NCBI GenBank assembly: GCA_958295835.1
Contig: OY282378.1
Span: 3,683,694-3,747,693 of the forward strand
Length of the DNA stretch: 64,000 bases
Direction: 5' to 3'
Source of the DNA: an uncultured Gammaproteobacteria bacterium
GTDB taxonomy: Bacteria > Pseudomonadota > Gammaproteobacteria > HK1
The position numbers were made by a program, and so were the translations under genes. Positions within the stretch are counted from its first letter, which is position 1. Every line of letters begins with the position of its first letter. Below the pieces are notes generated by a model. That model was given only the letters and a program-made list of their open reading frames with translations, was not told the DNA's origin and did no database searches. Below are positions 44,873 to 54,120 of this stretch, piece by piece.

Positions 44873-47236
44873 ATGGCTGAGAACGGCATCGGGGCAGCGG
44901 TGCCCCGCACCGAAGACCACCGGTTCCTCACCGGGACCGGCGATTACACCGACGACACGAACCTTCCGCGCCAGACGTACGCCGCGTTCGTGCGCTCGAC
45001 CCATCCCCACGCCACGTTCACCCTCGACACCTCGGCCGCGGCTGCCGCGCCCGGGGTGGTGGCGGTGCTGACCGGGGCGGACTTCGCGGCGGACGGCAAG
45101 GGCTCGCTCATCTGCGGCTGGGCGGTGACCGGCAAGGACGGGGAGCCGCACAAGGCGCCGCCCCATCCGGTGCTCGCGGCGGACACGGTGCGCCACGTCG
45201 GGGACGCGATGGCGATCGTGGTGGCGGAGAGCGCGCGCGCGGCGCGCGACGCGGCGGAGCAGGTGGAGGTGGACTACTCCCCGCTGCCCGCCGTGGCGTC
45301 CATGCGGGAGGCCCTCGCGGACGGGGCGCCGCAGATCCACGCCGAGGCGCCCGGCAACCTCTGCTACGACTGGGAGATCGGGGACCGCGCGGCCACCGAC
45401 GAGGCATTCGCCCGCGCCCACCACGTGGCCCGGCTCGATCTGGTGAACAACCGGCTCATCCCCAACGCGATGGAGCCGCGCGCCGCGATCGGGGACTACA
45501 ACCCCGCCTCCGGCAACTACACCTTGCGCCTGACCAGCCAGAACCCCCACGTCCACCGGCTGGTGCTCGCCGCGTTCGTCCAGATCGCGCCCGAGCACAA
45601 GCTGCACGTCATCGCCCCGGACGTCGGCGGCGGGTTCGGCTCGAAGATCTTCATCTACCAGGAAGAAACCGCCGTGCTGTGGGCGGCGGGCAGGCTCGGG
45701 CGGCCGGTGAAGTGGACCGCGGACCGGTCCGAATCGTTCGTCGCGGACGCGCACGGGCGCGACCACGAGAGCCACGTGGAGCTGGCCCTCGACGCGGACG
45801 GGCGGTTCCTCGGCCTGCGGGTCTCGACCCTGGCCAACATGGGCGCCTACCTCTCCACGTTCGCGAGCTGCGTGCCTTCCTACCTCTACGGGACCCTGAT
45901 GCAGGGCCAGTACACCACCGGAGCCATCTACTGCGAGGTCAAGGCGGTGTTCACCAATACCACGCCGGTGGACGCGCTCCGCGGCGCGGGCCGCCCCGAG
46001 GCGACCTACGTGGTGGAGCGCATCGTCGACCGGGCGGCGCACGAGATGGGCATCGATCCGGCGGAGCTCCGGCGCCGCAACTTCATTCCCAGCGACGCCT
46101 TCCCCTATCCCACCCAGGTCGCCCTGGAGTACGACTCCGGGAACTACGCCCTCGCGCTCGACCGGGCGCTGGAGCTCGCGGACTACGCGGGCTTCGACGC
46201 CCGCCGCGCGGAGGCCGGAGCGCGCGGGAAGCTTCGGGGGATCGGGCTGAGCGCCTACATCGAGGCCTGCGGCATCGCCCCTTCCCAGGTGGTGGGCTCG
46301 CTCGGGGCGGGCGTGGGCCTGTGGGAGTCGGGCGGCATCCGCTTCAACCCCACCGGCAACGTGCTCGTCTACACCGGCTCCCACAGCCACGGCCAGGGGC
46401 ACGAGACGACGTTCGCGCAGCTCGTCTCGGACTATCTCGGGGTGCCGTTCGAGAACGTCGAGGTGGTGCACGGCGACACCGAGAAGACCCCGTTCGGCAT
46501 GGGCACTTACGGCTCGCGCTCGCTCGCGGTGGGCGGCTCGGCCCTGGTGAAGGCGATGGACAAGGTCATCGCCAAGGGGCGGAAGATCGCCGCGTTCTCC
46601 CTCGAAGCGTCCGAGGAGGACATCGAGTTCAGCGGCGGCGACTTCACGGTGGCGGGCACCGACAAGCGCATGAACATCGCCGAGGTCGCGTTCTCCGCCT
46701 ACGTCCCCCACAACTACCCGCTCGACGAGCTGGAGCCCGGCCTGGAGGAGACGGGGTTCTACGATCCCGCGAACTTCACCTTCCCGGCCGGCACCCACGT
46801 CTGCGAGGTCGAGGTGGATCCGGAAACGGGGGTCACCGAGATCGTGAACTGGGTGGCCGTGGACGACTTCGGCAACATCATCAACCCGATGATCGTGGAG
46901 GGCCAAGTCCATGGCGGGGTGGCCCACGGGGTCGGGCAGGCCCTGCTGGAGGGCTGCGCCTACGACGCCGGGGGACAGTTGCTCACCGGCTCGTTCATGG
47001 ACTACACGATGCCGCGGGCGGACGATCTGCCCGACATGACGGTCGACACCACCTGCACCCCGTGTCCCCACAACCCGCTGGGGGTCAAGGGATGCGGGGA
47101 GGCGGGCGCGATCGCCGCGCCGGCCGCGGTCATGAACGCGGTCACCCACGCGCTCGGCACGAGCGCCATCGACATGCCGGCCACGCCGCAGGCGGTGTGG
47201 CGGGCGCTCGGCAGCCAGAGTCAGGCCCGGGCCTGA
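44873..47236 (+). CDS. coxL: Molybdenum hydroxylase large subunit, form II CoxL-like
   Basis: 787 aa. Starts [19 protein letters not shown], with VRSTHPHA, the [15 protein letters not shown]o-cofactor loop and the C-terminal catalytic Glu in [12 protein letters not shown]. The active-site loop reads [11 protein letters not shown] (residues 367-377) and not AYXCSFR, so it lacks the Cu-ligand Cys of aerobic form I CO dehydrogenase. It is a form II or related molybdenum hydroxylase whose substrate may be an aromatic, N-heterocyclic or aldehyde compound. It needs the cofactor made with help from moaB and moeA. Confidence 0.9.
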   Translation: MAENGIGAAVPRTEDHRFLTGTGDYTDDTNLPRQTYAAFVRSTHPHATFTLDTSAAAAAPGVVAVLTGADFAADGKGSLICGWAVTGKDGEPHKAPPHPVLAADTVRHVGDAMAIVVAESARAARDAAEQVEVDYSPLPAVASMREALADGAPQIHAEAPGNLCYDWEIGDRAATDEAFARAHHVARLDLVNNRLIPNAMEPRAAIGDYNPASGNYTLRLTSQNPHVHRLVLAAFVQIAPEHKLHVIAPDVGGGFGSKIFIYQEETAVLWAAGRLGRPVKWTADRSESFVADAHGRDHESHVELALDADGRFLGLRVSTLANMGAYLSTFASCVPSYLYGTLMQGQYTTGAIYCEVKAVFTNTTPVDALRGAGRPEATYVVERIVDRAAHEMGIDPAELRRRNFIPSDAFPYPTQVALEYDSGNYALALDRALELADYAGFDARRAEAGARGKLRGIGLSAYIEACGIAPSQVVGSLGAGVGLWESGGIRFNPTGNVLVYTGSHSHGQGHETTFAQLVSDYLGVPFENVEVVHGDTEKTPFGMGTYGSRSLAVGGSALVKAMDKVIAKGRKIAAFSLEASEEDIEFSGGDFTVAGTDKRMNIAEVAFSAYVPHNYPLDELEPGLEETGFYDPANFTFPAGTHVCEVEVDPETGVTEIVNWVAVDDFGNIINPMIVEGQVHGGVAHGVGQALLEGCAYDAGGQLLTGSFMDYTMPRADDLPDMTVDTTCTPCPHNPLGVKGCGEAGAIAAPAAVMNAVTHALGTSAIDMPATPQAVWRALGSQSQARA

Positions 47237-47254
47237 GCGAGGAGGAGCGAGGAC

Positions 47255-48055
47255 ATGTACGCATTCAACTACCACCGTCCCGAGACGCTGGAAGCGGCGT
47301 CCGCGGCGCTCGCGGCGGCCGCGGACGGGCAGGTGCTGGCCGGCGGCCAGACCCTCATCCCGACCCTGAAGCAACGGCTCGCGAACCCCTCCGACGTCAT
47401 CGACCTGGGGGGCATCGCGGGGCTCGGGGGCGTGCGCCGCGAAGGCGGCGCGATCGTGGTCGGGGCGATGACCCGGCACGCGGAGGTCGCGTCCTCCGCT
47501 GAAGTGCGGAACGCGATCCCGGCCCTCGCCGCGCTCGCGGACGGCATCGGGGACCCGCAGGTACGCAACGCCGGCACCATCGGCGGCTCGATCGCGAACG
47601 CCGACCCGGCCGCCGACTATCCGGCGGCGGTGGTCGGGCTGGGCGCCACCGTGCGCACCGGCCGACGGACGATCGCGGGGGACGACTTCTTCACCGGGCT
47701 GTTCGAGACCGCCTTGGAGGAGGGCGAGATCGTCCTCTCGGTGAGCTTCCCCGTGGCGCGACGGGCCGCCTACGCGAAGTTCCCCAACCCGGCGTCGCGC
47801 TACGCCGTCGTCGGGGTCATGGTGGCCGAGACCGCCAGCGGGGTCCGGGTCGCGGTGACCGGGGCCGGCAGCCACGCATTCCGGGTGGGCGCGATGGAAT
47901 CGGCCCTCGGCGCGAGCTTCACCCCCGAGGCCATCCGGGACGTTGCGGTGTCGCCGGACGGCCTCAACGAGGACATCCACGCGAGCGCCGAGTACCGCGC
48001 CCATCTCGTCGGCGTGATGGCCCGGCGCGCGGTCGCGGCGGCTGGCGGCGGCTGA
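47255..48055 (+). CDS. coxM: Molybdenum hydroxylase FAD subunit
   Basis: 266 aa. FAD-binding motifs AGGQTLIPTLKQRLANP and TIGGSIANADPAADYPAA match CoxM. The C-terminal CO-dehydrogenase flavoprotein domain (ITGAGSHAFR-like VTGAGSHAFRVGAMES) is also present. It accepts electrons from CoxS and passes them to quinone or another acceptor. It begins 18 bp after coxL. The cox reading continues only after an island of about 4.8 kb, at coxD. Confidence 0.92.
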   Translation: MYAFNYHRPETLEAASAALAAAADGQVLAGGQTLIPTLKQRLANPSDVIDLGGIAGLGGVRREGGAIVVGAMTRHAEVASSAEVRNAIPALAALADGIGDPQVRNAGTIGGSIANADPAADYPAAVVGLGATVRTGRRTIAGDDFFTGLFETALEEGEIVLSVSFPVARRAAYAKFPNPASRYAVVGVMVAETASGVRVAVTGAGSHAFRVGAMESALGASFTPEAIRDVAVSPDGLNEDIHASAEYRAHLVGVMARRAVAAAGGG

Positions 48056-48150
48056 ATCCGACTCGAGACGGGATCGAGCCCTCCGGCGGCGGCGTGTCCC
48101 GGCAGCCGTGCTTGGGTGCGTTGCCGCTTGCACCGGAAGGGGAAAACAGT

Positions 48151-49119
48151 ATGTGGCTGGATGATCTGAACGAACTGGTGGGCACGCTCAAGGAGCGTAT
48201 CAAGCAGCACAAGGACGTGCTGGGCAAGAACGAAACGGCGACCCGCTATGCGCTGATCGATCCCTTGCTGACCGCCCTCGGTTGGGATTTGCAGGACCCG
48301 GGGCAGGTGCGGACCGAATATAACCCCGATGGCACCCGTGGCCGTCGTAGCGATTACACGATGTTCACTAGCGAGGATAAGAAGAAGCCCCAACTCGTCA
48401 TCGAGGCGAAGAAGCTGGGCAATCCGATAAATGACGAAGTAATCGAGCAGACGATTGCCTACTGCGTCAAAGAGGGCATTCCGCACTTTGTCGTGACGAA
48501 CGGCAGTGACTGGGCAATTTACAAGACGTCCGGAGATGTCCATATCACGGAAAAACGTATAGTCGAATTCAAATTGGAAGCTCCGACACAGAACGCCGTT
48601 ATGAAGATGCTGACGCTCTGGCGGGGTAATTTCGAGTCGGAATCCCCGATAGTACCGATAGCCCCTGACAGGCCGGTATTGCAACAGGCAGCTACTTCCG
48701 CGCCGCAGCCAGCGGCAGCGGCACCGCCGCCAAGTGTGCAGCAGCCTGATCGAGGCATTCCACTTGACGAATTCAGTCCAGGCAAGGGGGCTCGTCCACC
48801 TGCTACCTTGCTCTTTCCGGGTGGGATGGAGAAGAATATTGCTTGGTGGTACGAGATTCAGACTTCAGTTGTCAGGTGGCTGATCGATACTGGCCGCCTG
48901 GCGGAAGCCGATTGTCCCGTCAAGGGTCCAGGAGGACGTTATTTGGTGGCTACCTCCCCGAACAAACGTAATGGCGGGAAATTCGGTAGCTCAAAACAGA
49001 TCGATAGTTTTTTTATAGATGCCGTGGGGAGTGTATCCTTTCACATAAAGGCAGCGAAAGAGATTCTGAAAGCCCGAAATGTCGATCTTTCCGATGTTCG
49101 TGTCGTGATGGAAACCTGA
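48151..49119 (+). CDS. HsdR_N-type PD-(D/E)XK nuclease-domain protein
   Basis: 322 aa from the ATG at 48151 (GGAAGGGGAAAACAGT upstream). The N-terminal 150 residues match the type I restriction R-subunit nuclease domain: YALIDPLLTALGWDL, Asp68 in RSDYTMF and Glu85-x-Lys87 in VIEAKKLG, then QTIAYCVKEGIPHFVVTNGSDW. No helicase domain follows. Instead there is an Ala/Pro/Gln-rich linker (about 170-210) and a C-terminal domain of about 100 residues (IAWWYEIQTSVVRWLIDTGR) that I do not recognise. It is likely a stand-alone nuclease or sensor within the defence island. Confidence 0.72.
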   Translation: MWLDDLNELVGTLKERIKQHKDVLGKNETATRYALIDPLLTALGWDLQDPGQVRTEYNPDGTRGRRSDYTMFTSEDKKKPQLVIEAKKLGNPINDEVIEQTIAYCVKEGIPHFVVTNGSDWAIYKTSGDVHITEKRIVEFKLEAPTQNAVMKMLTLWRGNFESESPIVPIAPDRPVLQQAATSAPQPAAAAPPPSVQQPDRGIPLDEFSPGKGARPPATLLFPGGMEKNIAWWYEIQTSVVRWLIDTGRLAEADCPVKGPGGRYLVATSPNKRNGGKFGSSKQIDSFFIDAVGSVSFHIKAAKEILKARNVDLSDVRVVMET

Positions 49120-49377
49120 ACCGCCCTTCGCCGGAAGTTTGCCTCTCCACTACACCGCCCGCGGACCTTCGTTCTCCCAGTGCCGGAATACCACGATGCT
49201 CCCCTCCCATTCTCACTTCCGGTTCCATTGCAACCCCCGGTCAGTAAATACGTGTCCTGCGCAATGGCTTTGACTGGTTCAGGCAGTTATTGGGGCAGTC
49301 GTGGTGAAAGCGGGGCTGCACGTCTTCGAGCGTGCAGGCACGGGAGCATCTCGATCTCGGGGGTGGAGTAAGTCATC

Positions 49378-50478
49378 ATGAATTGGTACACATACATCTT
49401 CTCGCCCGACACATATGAGGCATTCCTGCAGACGGATCGTAAAAACGTCGACGTTCGGAAACGGCAGGAGTGGGCTGCCGAGCGCGTGCAACGGGGAGAT
49501 GTCCTCGTCTGCTACCTGACGAGGGTTTCTCGCTGGATCGGATTACTGGAAGTCGTGGACGGACACCCGAACCACGATCCCGGAGAAGAGCAGTTTCCCG
49601 TGCGGCGGCAGGTGAAGCCGCTGGTGCTGCTGGAAGACATCAAGTACGGCCTGCCGATTCATGACTCGGAGGTATGGGCCAAACTTTCGTTCACGCGAGA
49701 GGAGGAGTCAACGAGCAGCAGGTGGACGGGCAAGCTACGCAGAAGTCTGTTTCGGCTCGATGAGTCGGACGGCGCTTTCCTCGATTGCCGGCTGCGGCGT
49801 CAAGACGAAGAACAGCGGGCGTATCCCCTGAGCGACGACGACAGGAAGAAGATGACGAGCCCGCGCGTGCGGCGCGTGGACGCCGTCGTGTCCGTGTCGA
49901 TACCGAGGCCGGATCTCGAACCCGATGCCGATGATACGCAAGACGGTGGCGACGATGCCCGGACATCCCATCAGGTACAGGCGGCGCTTGCGCGGCTGGG
50001 CGCCGATCTGGGGCTGGACGTGTGGGTACCGAGGAACGACCGTGAGCGAGTACTGGCGGCGCTCGGAGGCAGCGACATCCAATTCCTCGACCGGCTCCCG
50101 CTGAACTATGACGAGGCGACGCTACGCACGATCGAGAACATCGACATGCTATGGCTGAGGCGCCGCAGCATCGTTCGGGCCTTCGAGGTGGAGCACACGA
50201 CCGCAATCTACTCCGGGATCCTTCGCATGGCGGATCTGTTGGCGTTGCAGCCGAACATGGAGATTCGGCTGCACATCGTCGCCCCGTCGGAACGACGGGA
50301 GAAGGTGTTCGAGGAGCTGCGGCGCCCCGTATTCTCGCTCCTGGAACGGGGGCCACTCGCCGAGCTCTGCACCTACTTGTCCTATGAGGGCCTTGACGAA
50401 CTGATTGCGTTACAGAACCTCCAGCACATGCGGGACTCCGTGATCGACGAGTACGTGGAGGAGCCGGAGGAAATCTAG
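49378..50478 (+). CDS. EVE-domain/PD-(D/E)XK-like nuclease fusion
   Basis: 366 aa. Residues 1-150 look like an EVE domain (WYTYIFSPDTYEAFLQ, RGDVLVCYLTRVSRWIGLLEV), a fold that reads modified cytosine or other modified bases. Residues about 195-366 are nuclease-like: LGLDVWVPRNDRE, Asp256 in NIDMLWL and Glu270-x-Glu272 in AFEVEHTTAIYSGILRM, followed by LHIVAPSERREKVFEEL. Such fusions would restrict DNA carrying modified bases. The central 150-195 stretch is acidic and disordered. No methyltransferase is adjacent, which fits a modification-dependent enzyme. Confidence 0.72.
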   Translation: MNWYTYIFSPDTYEAFLQTDRKNVDVRKRQEWAAERVQRGDVLVCYLTRVSRWIGLLEVVDGHPNHDPGEEQFPVRRQVKPLVLLEDIKYGLPIHDSEVWAKLSFTREEESTSSRWTGKLRRSLFRLDESDGAFLDCRLRRQDEEQRAYPLSDDDRKKMTSPRVRRVDAVVSVSIPRPDLEPDADDTQDGGDDARTSHQVQAALARLGADLGLDVWVPRNDRERVLAALGGSDIQFLDRLPLNYDEATLRTIENIDMLWLRRRSIVRAFEVEHTTAIYSGILRMADLLALQPNMEIRLHIVAPSERREKVFEELRRPVFSLLERGPLAELCTYLSYEGLDELIALQNLQHMRDSVIDEYVEEPEEI

Positions 50479-50654
50479 CCCAGTGTCTCGGTTCCTCCGG
50501 AGGTCAGTGCGGCCTCGTTCACGCCGCCCGAACGGTCATGACTACCGTGCAGAGGAATCGGTATGGCTGGCGATCCACGACTGCATGGAGGTTCCGTGAA
50601 CGCTGCCAGACACTCGGACAGTTTTGGTAAAGAGGGAGCAGGGGAGGTATAGCA

Positions 50655-51986
50655 ATGGATCGACATCAGCTTCTCCGGCTCCAACGGGTCGAGGTCGATG
50701 GACTGTTCGGGATTTACGACCATCGTATCGATCTCAACCTGGACGAGCGGGTCACGCTTCTGCACGGCCAGAACGGCGTAGGAAAGACGACCGTACTGCG
50801 GATGATCAACGCCCTTCTGCGCAACGACATTACATATTTCAGCCGAATTCCATTCACCCGATTTCTCCTGATCTTCAAAGATAACAGCAGTCTCGAATTG
50901 ACGCTCACTGATTCGAATACCGAAAATGTCATGGGCTCTCTCACATTGACAGGGGAGGGCGGTGAAAAGGAATCCGACAACATTGAACTACGGTCTGGCG
51001 CAGAGTTCCTGGCCGCACGGACCGGTTACCTGGAACCTCACGGGGGTATCGAGAATACCTGGATCGACGTCCGGGACGGAGAAGTACTCACAGAAGAGGA
51101 AGTCCTTTCCAGGTATGGTAGACGAGGGCATAAATATCCTCGCCGCCGGAACTTTGCATGGCTTGACGAGTTTCTTCAAAATGCAGACACGCATTTGATC
51201 GAGGCGCAACGATTGGTGCGCACACATTTCGATCCGACGTCGTGGCCTGATTTCGATCCAGGGTCTTATCGCCATCCCACCCTGATTTCCAGTGTCGTCG
51301 AATGTAGTCAGGATTTCAGACAGCGGCTTGACCATACGATGGCGGCCTATGGAAGACAGGCACAGATACTGGATCAGAGCTTTCCGCAGCGTCTGATTTC
51401 GATAACCGATGAGCTCACCGTTCATGAGATTCAAACGCGTATGGAAGCACTGACCAGAAGAACCGGAGATTACAAGAAAATCGGCATTCTCGATGAAACG
51501 GCCACACATCCGTTCGACGTCGACAGCCTGGGTGATCTGGATGACACACAGGCTCGCGTCATGACTTTGTACGTTCAGGATACGGAGCATAAACTGGGCG
51601 TACTAGGTGATTTGGCGAGCCGAACACACCTTCTTCTGAAGAACGTCAACGAAAAATTCCGCCACAAGATGATTCTTCTCGATAGAGATGAGGGATTGGC
51701 AGCACAAGATGAAGAGAATCAGAAGCTGCCACTGCATTCCCTGTCTTCAGGCGAACAACACGAACTTGTGCTGCATTACGACCTTCTGTTCAAGACGCCA
51801 CCCAATACGGTCGTATTGATCGACGAACCGGAGCTCTCCCTTCATGTGGCGTGGCAAAAGAAATTCCTCCCCGATCTCATGGAGATCGTCCGACTATCGG
51901 GCTTTGACGCGGTAGTTGCCACTCACTCGCCCTTTATCGTCGGTGAGAGGGATGATTTGATGGTCGGTCTGGGCGATCCGATTTAG
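50655..51986 (+). CDS. ariA: AAA ATPase, AriA-like (PARIS)
   Basis: 443 aa from the ATG at 50655. Walker A GQNGVGKT (residues 38-45), signature LSSGEQ (about 363-368), Walker B VVLIDEPELS (386-395) and the ATHSPFI His motif make this an ABC/SMC-like ATPase of the AAA_15/21 group. It is followed 15 bp later by a DUF4435 gene, the arrangement of PARIS (AriA-AriB). In PARIS the ATPase is the sensor of phage anti-restriction proteins and holds AriB. The ATPase alone would also fit Septu or OLD-like systems; the partner decides. Confidence 0.78.
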   Translation: MDRHQLLRLQRVEVDGLFGIYDHRIDLNLDERVTLLHGQNGVGKTTVLRMINALLRNDITYFSRIPFTRFLLIFKDNSSLELTLTDSNTENVMGSLTLTGEGGEKESDNIELRSGAEFLAARTGYLEPHGGIENTWIDVRDGEVLTEEEVLSRYGRRGHKYPRRRNFAWLDEFLQNADTHLIEAQRLVRTHFDPTSWPDFDPGSYRHPTLISSVVECSQDFRQRLDHTMAAYGRQAQILDQSFPQRLISITDELTVHEIQTRMEALTRRTGDYKKIGILDETATHPFDVDSLGDLDDTQARVMTLYVQDTEHKLGVLGDLASRTHLLLKNVNEKFRHKMILLDRDEGLAAQDEENQKLPLHSLSSGEQHELVLHYDLLFKTPPNTVVLIDEPELSLHVAWQKKFLPDLMEIVRLSGFDAVVATHSPFIVGERDDLMVGLGDPI

Positions 51987-52001
51987 ACGGCACGATCGAT
52001 C

Positions 52002-52874
52002 ATGCCGCAGGGATACAAGACTCCCGGCACTCTGGTAGCCGAAATCAAGATGAGCCGCATGTCTCACGAAGGAGCGTTCCTTCTTGTCGAAGGTAAGGAT
52101 GACATACGGTTCTGGAGGTCACGGCGCCACGTGGACTGTGAGCTTGTCGATGGCGAGGGCAAACGGAACGTCATCGGAGGAATTCAAAAGCTCGACGCTA
52201 CGAGTTTCGTCGGCGTATTGGGGATCGTGGACAGTGATTACGATCCATTGACCGGCATAAGTATCGAGTCCGAAAATCTGTTGCTCACGGATGCCCATGA
52301 TCTGGAGTGCCTTCTCTGCCGTTCATCCGCACTGGACAAGGTTCTCGCCGAATACGGGAACCATCCGAAGGTCGAACGGTTCGAGAATGAAACAGGCGAC
52401 GACGTGCGCACCGGCCTTCTGGAACGCGCACTGGTTTTCGGTCGTCTGAGGTGGGCGGCGGTATGTTCCCATCCCGTGATTGACCTGGGGGGATTCAGAG
52501 TGCCGCGGTTTGTGGATGAGAAGACATGGGTGACCAACGAGGAGTTGCTATATGCGACGTTGCTTGGTTCGCTCGATGATGCCCTTGAATTGAGACGTCG
52601 TATCGATAAGCTACCGATGGCTGATCCCTGGTATGTCGTACATGGACACGACATGGTCGAAATTTTACGGATAGGACTTCGCCACACCCTCGGAGACATT
52701 CCAGCCAGCGTTGGCGTCAAGGAAATCGGGAGAGTGCTTCGGGCGGCGATGACTCCGGACGATCTGCAGGCGACGAAGTTGTGGACGGACATGCGTACTT
52801 GGGAAGCCGCGAATCATCCGTACATGGTACTGGCGACAGGCCGCCCGCATGAAGCTTCCCGCCTCCGTCGATGA
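52002..52874 (+). CDS. ariB: DUF4435/Toprim protein, AriB-like (PARIS effector)
   Basis: 290 aa. Toprim metal residues: Glu30 in FLLVEGKDDIRFW, Asp77/79/81 in GIVDSDYD, and Asp100-x-Glu102 in DAHDLECLL. DUF4435 proteins in PARIS are nucleases that, once released by AriA, cut host tRNA and stop phage growth. It follows ariA by 15 bp. The last 9 codons (PHEASRLRR) are read from the beginning of coxD in another frame, so the native AriB C-terminus may have been slightly altered by the insertion event. Confidence 0.78.
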   Translation: MPQGYKTPGTLVAEIKMSRMSHEGAFLLVEGKDDIRFWRSRRHVDCELVDGEGKRNVIGGIQKLDATSFVGVLGIVDSDYDPLTGISIESENLLLTDAHDLECLLCRSSALDKVLAEYGNHPKVERFENETGDDVRTGLLERALVFGRLRWAAVCSHPVIDLGGFRVPRFVDEKTWVTNEELLYATLLGSLDDALELRRRIDKLPMADPWYVVHGHDMVEILRIGLRHTLGDIPASVGVKEIGRVLRAAMTPDDLQATKLWTDMRTWEAANHPYMVLATGRPHEASRLRR

Positions 52875-53799
52875 AACCATCTCCCGGCTCGCGGCGGGGG
52901 ACTACGTCGCGGAGCGGAGCCTCGCCACCGCCGTGTTCCTCACCCTGCGGATGCAGCGCCCGTTGTTCCTGGAGGGCGAGGCGGGGGTCGGCAAGACCGA
53001 GATCGCGCGGGTGCTGGCGCGGGTGCTCGGGCGGCGGCTCGTCCGACTGCAATGCTACGAGGGGCTGGACGTCGCCTCCGCCGTCTACGAGTGGAACTAC
53101 CCGCGGCAGATGATCCGCATCCGGCTGGCCGAGATGGCCGGGCGGGGCAGTGGGGACGGGGATACGGCGGGCGGGGACACGTCGATCGAATCGGTCGAGG
53201 AGAACATCTTCTCGCGCCGGTACCTGATCGAGCGCCCGCTCCTCCAGGCCCTTCGGCCGGACGAATCGGGCGCCCCGGTGCTGCTCATCGACGAGCTGGA
53301 TCGTGCGGACGAGCCGTTCGAGGCGTACCTCCTGGAGCTGCTGGCCGACTTCCAGATCACGATCCCGGAGCTCGGCACGATCGCCGCCGCCGAGCCCCCC
53401 GTCGTCGTCATCACCTCCAACCGTACGCGCGAGATCCACGACGCGCTGAAACGCCGCTGCTACTACCACTGGGTGGACTACCCGGACGCGGAGCGCGAGC
53501 TCCGGATACTGCGGGTGCGGGCGCCCAGGACGCCGGAGGCGTTGAGCCGGGAGGTCGTGGCCTTCGTGCAGAGCCTGCGCGACGTCGACCTGTTCAAGGC
53601 GCCCGGGGTGGCCGAGACCATCGACTGGGCGCATGCGCTCGCCCAGCTCGACGCGCTCGCCCTCTCGCCGGACGTGGTCAACGACACGCTCGGCTCGCTC
53701 CTCAAGTACAAGGACGACATCGCCCGGATCCGGGGCAGCGAGGCGGCCCGGATCATCGAGCAGATCAAGCGCGAGCTCCAGACATCGGCCGCGGGGTGA
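52849..53799 (+). CDS. coxD: CoxD-type MoxR AAA+ ATPase
   Basis: 316 aa. Walker A GEAGVGKT (residues 43-50), Walker B LLIDELDRAD, and the arginine-finger region RTREIHDALKRRC fit the MoxR/CoxD AAA+ group. CoxD, with CoxE, helps insert the active-site metals or sulphur into CoxL. The start lies 26 bp inside ariB and no obvious ribosome site precedes it, so translation may now depend on ariB coupling. In the standard order coxD follows coxL/M directly. Confidence 0.88.
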   Translation: MKLPASVDETISRLAAGDYVAERSLATAVFLTLRMQRPLFLEGEAGVGKTEIARVLARVLGRRLVRLQCYEGLDVASAVYEWNYPRQMIRIRLAEMAGRGSGDGDTAGGDTSIESVEENIFSRRYLIERPLLQALRPDESGAPVLLIDELDRADEPFEAYLLELLADFQITIPELGTIAAAEPPVVVITSNRTREIHDALKRRCYYHWVDYPDAERELRILRVRAPRTPEALSREVVAFVQSLRDVDLFKAPGVAETIDWAHALAQLDALALSPDVVNDTLGSLLKYKDDIARIRGSEAARIIEQIKRELQTSAAG

Positions 53800-53850
53800 A
53801 TCCTCACGGATCCGGCCCCGAGCCGCGGGGACTGTAGCGCGACACCGGGA

Positions 53851-54008
53851 CTACCAGAGCACCGGCGTTGGATAGCCGGTCAGGACCCGGTCCCGGCTGA
53901 TGAGCGTCATGTCTTCGCACATCTCCTGTGCGACGAGCAGGCGGTCGAACGGATCCCGGTGATGCCACGGCAGCACCGCGACCTCTCGACAGTGGGCAGC
54001 CTCGACGG
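53851..54008 (-). pseudogene. C-terminal remnant of a VapC-like PIN toxin
   Basis: About 50 residues read in the minus frame ending at 53851 match the C-terminal third of PIN toxins: VLPWHHRDPFDRLLVAQEM and TLISRDRVLTGY, ending PTPVLW. The N-terminal half with the first catalytic Asp is absent; sequence upstream of about 54008 does not continue the family. It is probably a toxin gene truncated when the VapBC module (plus strand, 54121-54785) was acquired. The remaining 53800-54120 gap holds nothing else. Confidence 0.65.
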
Positions 54009-54120
54009 CCAGCCAGCGGGCTCCGAAACCAGTCGCGGGACGCGCAGATTGAATTTGCGCATGATGTTGTGTACAAATTACTTGTACATTATGAAGCACG
54101 TCTCGGCGTGGAGTGGAGAG

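Larger units (their letters stand above)
48056..52848. other. Lower-GC defence island inserted in the cox cluster
   Basis: Between coxM and coxD lie four genes with distinctly lower GC and different codon use (more A/T at third positions) than neighbouring cox genes. The transition occurs abruptly near 48,060-48,140 and near 52,840. The genes encode an HsdR_N-like protein, an EVE-nuclease fusion and an AAA ATPase plus DUF4435 protein. No integrase, transposase or clear target-site duplication is visible at the edges, so the mode of insertion is unknown. Confidence 0.78.

Noticed and set aside
44873..47236. Aerobic form I carbon monoxide dehydrogenase
   Set aside because: The active-site loop lacks [15 protein letters not shown] is form II-like.
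44717..48133. Very long open frame (over 1100 codons) on the minus strand opposite coxS, coxL and coxM
   Set aside because: It lies wholly antisense to genes with clear motifs, is Arg/Gly/His-rich without any domain and is the expected shadow of GC-rich third positions.
50655..52874. Septu, Gabija or retron-type identity for the ATPase pair
   Set aside because: The partner is a DUF4435 Toprim protein, not an HNH nuclease, UvrD helicase or reverse transcriptase.
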